Shown piece after piece: positions 1 to 5,238 of a stretch of 5,238 bases of DNA. A program made the translations under genes and the position numbers. The notes under the pieces were generated by a model. The model was not told the DNA's origin. It searched no databases and was given only the letters and a program-made list of their open reading frames with translations. Source of the DNA: Verrucomicrobiia bacterium (GTDB lineage Bacteria > Verrucomicrobiota > Verrucomicrobiia > Verrucomicrobiales > Akkermansiaceae); assembly GCA_947460915.1 (NCBI GenBank), contig CANHKJ010000225.1, positions 1 to 5,238 on the forward strand, read 5' to 3'. Each line of letters begins with the position of its first letter. Position 1 is the first letter of the stretch.

Positions 1-91
1 AAAGAAATGGTGGAGCTTAGCGGATTCGAACCGCTGACCCCTTGCATGCCATGCAAGTGCTCTACCAACTGAGCTAAAACCCCATTTCTTT
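1..91. repeat. 10-bp inverted repeat bracketing the tRNA gene
   Basis: AAAGAAATGG at 1-10 and CCATTTCTTT at 82-91 are perfect reverse complements and sit exactly around the tRNA-Ala gene. In the precursor RNA the 8-nt leader next to G1 can pair with the trailer after the CCA. This would extend the helix beyond the mature acceptor end, although the register uses G1-G2 against the CC of CCA and so competes with the normal acceptor pairing. The repeat is seen directly; a role in precursor folding or processing is inference. Confidence 0.75.
8..83 (-). tRNA. tRNA-Ala, anticodon GGC
   Basis: Read on the minus strand this is a complete 76-nt cloverleaf with an encoded CCA end. It has a 7-bp acceptor stem, a D arm with GCTC/GAGC, a 5-bp anticodon stem CTTGC/GCAAG around the loop ATGGCAT, a 5-nt variable region, and a T arm AGCGG/CCGCT with loop TTCGAAT. 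The anticodon is GGC, which decodes the alanine codon GCC (and GCU by wobble). The acceptor stem carries the G3-U70 wobble pair and A73, the classic identity elements for alanyl-tRNA synthetase. The 5' end is at 83 and the CCA complement at 8-10. It lies 133 nt downstream of the last protein gene in the same orientation and probably has its own promoter. Confidence 0.97.
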
Positions 92-147
92 GGTCACGTG
101 TTATCCTTTGATAAGGGCGACTGCGTGGCACCGAATCGGCGCGCGGA

Positions 148-177
148 TTGATAGAGGATTCAAGAGCACTCTGGCAA
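148..177 (-). promoter_or_regulatory. Candidate sigma-70-type promoter for tRNA-Ala
   Basis: On the minus strand a TTGCCA hexamer (172-177, 5 of 6 matches to the -35 consensus) is followed after 18 nt by TATCAA (148-153, 4 of 6 to the -10 consensus). The bases directly after the -10 are a run of G and C (CCGCGCGCC), resembling the GC-rich discriminator of stringently controlled stable-RNA promoters. A start near 140 would give a leader of roughly 55-60 nt before the tRNA, containing the small hairpin TTATC-loop-GATAA at 101-114. The hexamers were picked by eye and are imperfect, so this is a candidate only. Confidence 0.35.
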
Positions 178-216
178 GCGAATTTTTTGCTTTTTTCGAT
201 TATTTTTCGCCTCGGC

Positions 217-1122
217 TCACTTTGCCTTAGCTTGAGCCAATGATTGGATCAACAACAAGACTTGCTCAGCTTGGGCAGCGATGAGTTTGCCTGGCGGCGT
301 GATGCTATCTTCGAGGTGGGGCTCCATGGATTCATCGGCACGGGCAAAGATTTCCGTGCTAGGCAACCCACTCTCTAACAACAATTGGGAAAAGCGAACA
401 TCGTCTTGAATGCAGTACTCTGCGGCAGTGACTACTGAAATGGGAATATTTTTCTGAACGAATATGGGCTGTGTCGAATCTTGGCCAACGGCGCTAATCG
501 GACCAGCATGCAGCATCGACCCAAGAACGAGAACTTGTTTTGCCCGACCTCCGAGGTTCATCAAGCGCTGGCATTTCCCTAGCAGATCCATGCGCAAATC
601 TTCACTAGCGTATGCACCTGGGACAAAAAGAAAGCGAACGTTGTTCTCGATCGGCTGCCCGATTAAGGCTTGAGCTACGGCAAACGAGACGGAGATCGCC
701 GAGGCAGAGGCAGCTCCTCGTGGAGCATCCGCAGGTGAATCATAGGGCACTACCAACCAGATCTCCTGCTTAGTTTCGCGACGCATAACATCGACCGTAT
801 AGATCGGTAGAGACACTCCATCGATTTCAACACCGGGAACTTTTTTCACCTCGTAGCCCATGTTCGAGATACCGAGCGAGCCCTCGATCATGGATGACAT
901 GCGTTTCAAAGAAGCAACGCCATTCATTTGTGCTAGATTTCTGCCGCCGATGTCATCGGCAATTTTGACAAAATCATCGAGTAGGCTCACTTCATTGATC
1001 GAACGCCGATAGGCATGCTTCTGTTCTTGCTGCTCTTTTTTTTCAAAGTGAAAATGCGCCCATAAGCCGATGCCACCCGAGACGAGGAGCCAGACGGGCA
1101 CGAGCACGACGAAAAATTTCAT
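217..1122 (-). CDS. Membrane-anchored M28-peptidase-like protein, probably catalytically inactive
   Basis: The predicted protein has 301 residues. It starts with a hydrophobic anchor or uncleaved signal (about residues 3-24), then a charged linker and a domain resembling M28 zinc aminopeptidases. The strand PYDS (126-129) aligns with the family's H-Y-D-S, GAASAS (136-141) with G-A-D-D-N, and VRFLFVPGAY (162-171) with the strand that normally ends in the catalytic Glu pair. PHLEDS (268-273) aligns with the final H-T-x-x-D-T region before the last helix. The zinc-ligand His is therefore Pro, the bridging Asp is Ser and the Glu pair is Ala-Tyr, while only the last His remains, so hydrolysis is unlikely. 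I chose ATG at 1122 because AAAGGA lies 9 nt upstream and the anchor then begins at once; an in-frame TTG at 1161 would add 13 polar residues. The gene starts 40 nt after the ccsA stop, which suggests co-transcription. The fold assignment is inference from motifs; the exact role is unknown. Confidence 0.8.
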   Translation of the reverse strand: MKFFVVLVPVWLLVSGGIGLWAHFHFEKKEQQEQKHAYRRSINEVSLLDDFVKIADDIGGRNLAQMNGVASLKRMSSMIEGSLGISNMGYEVKKVPGVEIDGVSLPIYTVDVMRRETKQEIWLVVPYDSPADAPRGAASASAISVSFAVAQALIGQPIENNVRFLFVPGAYASEDLRMDLLGKCQRLMNLGGRAKQVLVLGSMLHAGPISAVGQDSTQPIFVQKNIPISVVTAAEYCIQDDVRFSQLLLESGLPSTEIFARADESMEPHLEDSITPPGKLIAAQAEQVLLLIQSLAQAKAK

Positions 1123-1162
1123 CCATGTAAATCCTTTGTTCACAGGCGTGGGGTCCCTCAAT

Positions 1163-3211
1163 TTAAGAATTCGCGGTCGCGATCTCAGGCTTTTTCTCAG
1201 CTTGATTTTTGTTGTTTGCTTGATCGTTCAAATCCTTGATTTTTTCGGCTAGCCACATGCATGCACCAAAGAAGATTAGAGCCATCACACCGCCGTAGAA
1301 GATCCAGATGAAACCTTTGCCAGAGGTGAAGCCGTAGTTGTGAAGTCCCTCACCGAGGAAATTCACATGCCACCAGGAAAAAGAAACGATGCAAGACATG
1401 AAGATCGAGGCCAGATGGAATCCCCAATCGCGAATGATGCCACCAAGGCGGGCGTGAAGCATAATCAGAGTCCAAAGCACAATCATCAGCGCGCCATTTT
1501 CTTTCGGATCCCATCCCCAGAAACGGCCCCAAGAATCGTTAGCCCAAACGCCACCCAATACCGTGCCCACGAGTGAGAGGAACAAGGTCAGGAGTAAGCC
1601 GCCATAAGTTGCTCCGGTAATGAGCCGCAGTAGGCGCTTGCTATCCGCGCCAAGTCCAAGGGCACGCATCAAGACGTAACTCATCGAGAGGAACGCCGTA
1701 AGCAATCCAGCGGCGTAGCCCATGGTGATGGTGATGACGTGAGTGGTAAGCCAATAGTTCGAGTTCAGCACCGCGACCAAGGGGTCCATGTGATCCTTGG
1801 CATCACCCACTTCATAACGGCGAGCCAAAAGCACAAGCGCCAAGCCAAGAACCGAGCACAAGGTAAGAGCCACACGTTCGCGAATGAAGTATTCAATGAT
1901 GAGCAAGATTCCCACTGCCACTGCGCAAATGAAAATGATGGTATCGTACAAATTACCCACTGGCGGACGCCACATGATGTAACTGCGCATGCCGATGCCG
2001 ACAAACATGTAACCCAGCGCAATCACGACCAATGCCAATGAAAAACCGTATGTGATCTTAACGATGCGCTTGGGCGACTCCACCAGCACAAGGAACCACA
2101 TACCGATCGCTAGCAACATCGCTAGCAAAAAGCAGACCATGGCATTGAGCGTAAAATTTTTCCGATTGTAGAGGTTTTCCGCATCAATGGCACGATACTC
2201 TCCACGTTCTGTCGCGCGATCCGAGAAGCGCTTTACCACTGCGGACAGTTCCGTGCGAAATTCTGCTTGCGGCGACATGGCCTTGCGAGCAAGAGATTCG
2301 AGCGCCTTAATGTCAGAAATTGCGGCGTTAGGATCTTTGAGATTCCCGCTCATCACATCCATGATGCGATCACCGGCACTGCGCCAATCGGCGAGAGCTT
2401 TGTCATCAGGCGGTATCATCAGCAGTCCGTATTTGGCGTAGTTCGAGCCATCGAGAACTTGTTGCAGAAGCGATTGCAGGTTTTCAGGAATCGCGGCTCC
2501 GGTCTGCTGACTCTCTTGTGCCATTTGCAAAATCATCGGAGCTGTGCCCATCACTGTGCTAAAATCAGTAAACCGCGAGCTGCCATCAGGATTCGCGGCC
2601 TTCATCTCCACACCTCCGCGTGCAAACGCAAAGTAGCTGATGAGGAACTGATAGTTGCGCACATTGTAGGCGAGATCGATGGTCATCTTTTGCACAGCAT
2701 CACGCTTTTTCTCTTCAATCTTTTCGTAGCTCTGCGCCAGTTCAAACAATTTTTCAACCCCTGGCTCGATCTCTTTATATGTGTAACGATCACGACGACC
2801 GTGAGATTTCAAGCCGATCGACTCAATCACGGCGGCATTATCCACACGAAAACTCGGCATTTCAATAGCGAATTGTGGACGAAAAAGACAATCCATCAGC
2901 CATTCTGTGGGCAGAATTTTTTCCTTTTCTCCACTATCGAGGTTGATTTCAATTTTGCGATCACCGCGAATCCGCAGCATCGAGAACTGAGCATAGGAAG
3001 AAAAAGGCTTCACCCGTCCACCATCGCGCAGAACGAGTTTATCCATAAGCCTAACAGATTCCTGTTCCCATGGCGTATATTCCTTGATATTAATAGCTTC
3101 ACCTTTCGGCGTCATGTCTTTCACCATGAAGAAGAATAAGGTGACAATCACGGTCAAAATCACCAAAACGGCGACGATGCGAGTCCAGAGTGAATGAGTT
3201 GCAGCGGGCAT
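1163..3211 (-). CDS. ccsA: Cytochrome c biogenesis protein CcsA (ResC type) with long N-terminal domain
   Basis: This is the heme-handling subunit of the System II cytochrome c synthase, which moves heme across the inner membrane and presents it for attachment to CxxCH motifs of apocytochromes. The 682-residue protein has one N-terminal membrane segment (about 9-30), a soluble region (31-354), then about nine membrane segments. The WWD loop is clear: W556, W561, W565, W567 and the block WGWDPKE (565-571). The flanking periplasmic histidines are H491 (in TTHVITITMGYA) and H624 (in GEGLHNYG), with the transmembrane histidine H586 (MLHARLGG). The soluble region carries GGRVKP (64-69) and LPTEWL (100-105), a pattern known to me from long CcsA proteins of several phyla. 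The usual CcsA is only about 300-400 residues. ATG at 3211 lies 8 nt after the ccsB stop; an in-frame TTG at 3223 would overlap that stop as TTGA and add four residues. Neither start has a good Shine-Dalgarno sequence, so coupling to ccsB translation is likely. Confidence 0.95.
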   Translation of the reverse strand: MPAATHSLWTRIVAVLVILTVIVTLFFFMVKDMTPKGEAINIKEYTPWEQESVRLMDKLVLRDGGRVKPFSSYAQFSMLRIRGDRKIEINLDSGEKEKILPTEWLMDCLFRPQFAIEMPSFRVDNAAVIESIGLKSHGRRDRYTYKEIEPGVEKLFELAQSYEKIEEKKRDAVQKMTIDLAYNVRNYQFLISYFAFARGGVEMKAANPDGSSRFTDFSTVMGTAPMILQMAQESQQTGAAIPENLQSLLQQVLDGSNYAKYGLLMIPPDDKALADWRSAGDRIMDVMSGNLKDPNAAISDIKALESLARKAMSPQAEFRTELSAVVKRFSDRATERGEYRAIDAENLYNRKNFTLNAMVCFLLAMLLAIGMWFLVLVESPKRIVKITYGFSLALVVIALGYMFVGIGMRSYIMWRPPVGNLYDTIIFICAVAVGILLIIEYFIRERVALTLCSVLGLALVLLARRYEVGDAKDHMDPLVAVLNSNYWLTTHVITITMGYAAGLLTAFLSMSYVLMRALGLGADSKRLLRLITGATYGGLLLTLFLSLVGTVLGGVWANDSWGRFWGWDPKENGALMIVLWTLIMLHARLGGIIRDWGFHLASIFMSCIVSFSWWHVNFLGEGLHNYGFTSGKGFIWIFYGGVMALIFFGACMWLAEKIKDLNDQANNKNQAEKKPEIATANS

Positions 3212-3219
3212 GACAAAAA

Positions 3220-4488
3220 TCAACGTTGGGGTTGGTTCGCGCGTTTCTTGTTGATGCGAACGACAAATTCATAAAACTTGATGAGTAAATGCACTAAGAG
3301 GCCGACAGTCACCACCCAGAGGGAATAGAATGGCCATTGATCAGCGGGATTCTTCACCACTTCCAGCTGTGAATACGGACGTGAATCTGCCAATTGTGCA
3401 TTTTCGCGGCCCATCATGCGCTGATAGAATGTTAGCCCCTCATACCGCATCGGCTCGTTCATTTTTATTTCCACTTTCGCTTCGCTACCATTTTCTAATC
3501 GCGTCACAATGCTCTCAAAACGCTTCGGTTTCGTGGAATTAGGATAGTACTCTGCCGTTGCTTTATCGAGTCGCACCGAGAATGGCATCGGCCATAACAG
3601 CTTGCGCATATGAAAAGTGAAAACTCGCTCGCCCACTTTGAACGTATGAGGTTGAAAGGCATCACCCGATAAAATGAAGCTCGGGATCGACGATCCATCT
3701 CGTGAAGAAATTTTCGCATAACAAGCAGCTACATCAATCTCGGTAGCCTTGTTGGTAGGACGATCAAAAATATAGTAACCATCGAGCACTGGAGTGCCAG
3801 CATGAGGAGCCATCTCATTCACTGACATGACGCGTCCATTGGGAGCGTAACGTGTGAACTCCATATCAAAAGGCAAATTTGGCAATAGCACCTTGCGCAC
3901 CGGAGCGGGCTCGCCACGGAGATCGCTGAGATAATTACCGCGAATCACATGCACCTCTTTTGGCGCGCCATTCGTGTGCTCAGAGACTTCCACCACATAT
4001 TCGTAGTAATCCTGAGCAGTATTCGAGGTTTCGCCCTCAAAGAAATCCATCGTTCCACGCTTTTCGGTGCGCTCGGTGACTGCGGCACTAAAAATCATCA
4101 ACAAAATGCCCGCGTGAGAAATCAGAGTGCCAGCCTTATTCCAGCCCTTGCGGGCGCGCACGATGCCACCCAAAACTAAATTGAGAAAAAACAAACCGAG
4201 CACGTAGTAGCCACCAGGCATCGGGATTTTCAGCGCCAGCCCACCAATTTCCTCAGGCAGACGCAGCTCTCCGATGATAAAAAAAGCTTGTGGATCAAAG
4301 TATTTCCTCAGTGTGGCGTGGAGACCATAATCCACCTGCTCTAATGTTGCCAACCATGTTTGAAGGAGTAAAATCAACATCAGTACCGTGGCTAACGGAA
4401 ATCCAGCAAGGAAATGAAACAGCTGCGAGGGCAAGCTTTTTCGGCGTTGCATCGCGGCGCTAGAATCTTGATTTATTTCTTCATCCAT
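3220..4488 (-). CDS. resB: Cytochrome c biogenesis protein CcsB (ResB family)
   Basis: This is the partner subunit of CcsA in the System II cytochrome c synthase; it is thought to bind the apocytochrome and to complete the heme channel. The 422-residue protein has the family layout: membrane segments at about 26-48, 94-111 and 118-137, a large periplasmic domain (about 138-385), and a last membrane segment at about 388-405 followed by a basic cytoplasmic tail. H125 in the third segment (LISHAGILL) matches the conserved transmembrane histidine of ResB/CcsB. The block NEPMRYEGLTFYQ (344-356) is the typical C-terminal ResB signature of an Asn-x-Pro and Tyr-x-Gly region ending in F-Y-Q. The length is within the normal range. 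The ATG at 4488 follows the lipoprotein stop by 42 nt and has no obvious Shine-Dalgarno sequence. The next methionine, residue 13, is just before the first membrane segment and has none either. Its stop leads directly into ccsA, as expected for a functional pair. Confidence 0.95.
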   Translation of the reverse strand: MDEEINQDSSAAMQRRKSLPSQLFHFLAGFPLATVLMLILLLQTWLATLEQVDYGLHATLRKYFDPQAFFIIGELRLPEEIGGLALKIPMPGGYYVLGLFFLNLVLGGIVRARKGWNKAGTLISHAGILLMIFSAAVTERTEKRGTMDFFEGETSNTAQDYYEYVVEVSEHTNGAPKEVHVIRGNYLSDLRGEPAPVRKVLLPNLPFDMEFTRYAPNGRVMSVNEMAPHAGTPVLDGYYIFDRPTNKATEIDVAACYAKISSRDGSSIPSFILSGDAFQPHTFKVGERVFTFHMRKLLWPMPFSVRLDKATAEYYPNSTKPKRFESIVTRLENGSEAKVEIKMNEPMRYEGLTFYQRMMGRENAQLADSRPYSQLEVVKNPADQWPFYSLWVVTVGLLVHLLIKFYEFVVRINKKRANQPQR

Positions 4489-4530
4489 GAGTAGAAAATG
4501 TATGTGATGATACGGTCGTTAGAGCATCAA

Positions 4531-5154
4531 TCATTCAGCCATGCGCAAACTTTTCACAAAGGCCGTGAGCTTTTCGCGTTCTGCTACGACCTCATCCTTC
4601 GGACCAACCATTTTGACCGTATAAATGTCAGCGCCCACTTGCACCACCGTTCCTGCTAGGGCAAATCCCTCAACCGTTGGCTTGCCCATGCCGCTCGCAT
4701 AGGAACCCTCAGCTTTCACGAAAACGGATTGGCCGCCAAGCATCTGAATTTTTTCCAAGGCATCGACTCCGGCTTGATCGAGATCTTTTTGCGCGAACTG
4801 CTTCAGCCAACGATTGACGTTGTCTAGCACCGAGCCCATGGAGCGCGAAACATACACTTCTCCGCTACCACTTGCGCCGAAGGAATAGTTGAGCAATCGA
4901 AATTCCGTGCCGGGACGACTGAGCCAATTTTCCGGAGCATCCCCCTTAACAGGACTATCCACCGAAGCGCGAAAACGCTCATCAGAGCTTGCGAAAAGCT
5001 TCACAGGCTTGTCAGCAGAGAGGACTGGACGAGTCTCTGTAGACGTCACTTCCATCGGCTCTTTTTTGCAGGATGTCAGCGAAAAAGCAGCAAGCAATAA
5101 GCAAGCACAGGCAGGAAATGTCCGGTTCGATGAGGGAAATTGATTACGTTTCAC
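4531..5154 (-). CDS. Small putative lipoprotein of unknown function
   Basis: The 207-residue product has an N-terminal basic stretch, a hydrophobic core (about 15-25) and a lipobox LTSC ending at C29, followed by KKEP, so it should be a lipid-anchored envelope protein. The mature part is soluble with no further membrane segment. It contains ENWLSRPGTEFRLLNYSF (75-92), an SRSMGSVLDNVNRW block (103-116) and a C-terminal stretch running from KMVGP (181-185) to FVKSL (199-203). I associate this W-x(n)-R, NVNRW and GP...F..SL pattern with uncharacterised proteins of Planctomycetes and Verrucomicrobia that look like compact PsbP/DcrB-type domains, but I cannot name a family with certainty. The start is GTG at 5154, with AGGAG at 5167-5171 and GGGGA at 5160-5164 upstream; the ATG at 5158-5156 is out of frame and stops at once. 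It is 42 nt ahead of resB, so a periplasmic role beside cytochrome c assembly is possible but unproven. Confidence 0.85.
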   Translation of the reverse strand: MKRNQFPSSNRTFPACACLLLAAFSLTSCKKEPMEVTSTETRPVLSADKPVKLFASSDERFRASVDSPVKGDAPENWLSRPGTEFRLLNYSFGASGSGEVYVSRSMGSVLDNVNRWLKQFAQKDLDQAGVDALEKIQMLGGQSVFVKAEGSYASGMGKPTVEGFALAGTVVQVGADIYTVKMVGPKDEVVAEREKLTAFVKSLRMAE

Positions 5155-5238
5155 GCCATTCCCCTACTCCTGCTTTTGACTGCGCGCAAGTAGTGATTGA
5201 AAAAAAACTCGTCATTTGTGCCTCCACAGCGTGAACTG
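5151..5238 (-). CDS. Probable 3' end of an unidentified upstream gene (partial)
   Basis: On the minus strand a frame is open from the window edge to TGA at 5153-5151 and encodes 28 residues, including GGTNDEFFFNHYLRAVKSR. The stop overlaps the GTG start of the lipoprotein gene as GTGA, the arrangement typical of translationally coupled operon genes, and the residue mix looks protein-like. A second frame on the same strand is also open from the edge and ends with TAA at 5144-5146, so the frame choice rests mainly on the GTGA overlap. The fragment is too short to assign a function. If real, it means the operon promoter lies outside the window. Confidence 0.5.
   Translation of the reverse strand, partial: SSRCGGTNDEFFFNHYLRAVKSRSRGMA

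Noticed and set aside
128..145. GCACCGAATCGGCGC as a hairpin or a second tRNA fragment
   Set aside because: The stem has a mismatch and a three-base loop, and no cloverleaf can be built around it in the 133-nt gap.
181..216. A/T-rich stretch after the pseudo-peptidase stop as a rho-independent terminator
   Set aside because: Only short GCGAA/TTCGC or GCAA/TTGC stems can be drawn, with long loops, and on the coding strand the tract is A rather than T, so it does not make a proper terminator for the operon.
1739..2041. Plus- and minus-strand 85-100 codon frames inside ccsA (1739-2041 and 1765-2022)
   Set aside because: Both overlap the conserved membrane core of ccsA in other frames and have low-complexity compositions typical of shadows.
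2267..3139. A 290-codon plus-strand open frame opposite ccsA
   Set aside because: It lies wholly antisense to the soluble part of a clear ccsA gene, its translation has no recognisable domain and is rich in His, Arg and Phe as expected from a shadow frame.
4889..5143. 84-codon plus-strand frame opposite the lipoprotein gene
   Set aside because: It is antisense to a gene with a lipobox and a ribosome site, and shows no features of its own.
1..5238. Defence system, mobile element, CRISPR array or integrase next to the tRNA
   Set aside because: No transposase, integrase, repeat array or terminal repeat is visible; genes are packed in one housekeeping-type operon. A tRNA-linked island left of position 1 cannot be excluded but is not in the window.

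Overview
The window is one block of minus-strand genes from a chromosome-like bacterial segment with a base composition near half G+C. It reads, in transcription order from right to left: the tail of an unidentified gene, a small lipoprotein, CcsB/ResB, CcsA/ResC, a degenerate M28-peptidase-like membrane-anchored protein, then a tRNA-Ala(GGC). No gene on the plus strand is credible. The organism is best guessed as a Verrucomicrobiota member or another PVC-group bacterium. The reasons are the split CcsB + CcsA pair with a very long soluble N-terminal region on CcsA, the type of small lipoprotein, and mixed use of Shine-Dalgarno and SD-less starts. This is inference from style, not a measured phylogeny.

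The core is a two-protein System II (Ccs) cytochrome c synthase. CcsB (3220-4488) supplies the transmembrane histidine H125 and a large periplasmic domain. CcsA (1163-3211) supplies the tryptophan-rich WWD heme-binding loop, both periplasmic histidines (H491, H624) and the second transmembrane histidine (H586). All four histidines expected for heme export and ligation are present, split over the two subunits, so the synthase looks intact. The thiol-reducing partners (CcdA, ResA/CcsX) and the cytochromes themselves are not in the window.

The genes are packed as an operon. The GTG start of the lipoprotein gene overlaps the putative upstream stop as GTGA, CcsB and CcsA are 8 nt apart (or overlap if a TTG start is used), and the other gaps are about 40 nt. 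The two flanking genes, a lipoprotein upstream and an apparently catalytically dead M28-fold protein downstream, are the least understood parts and could be accessory factors of cytochrome c assembly or merely co-transcribed.

After the operon come 133 nt without a gene (84-216) that hold a plausible stable-RNA promoter, and then the tRNA-Ala gene, whose leader and trailer form a perfect 10-bp inverted repeat. No mobile element, CRISPR array or defence system is seen. The window is mostly ordinary housekeeping, with one interesting candidate, the pseudo-peptidase.
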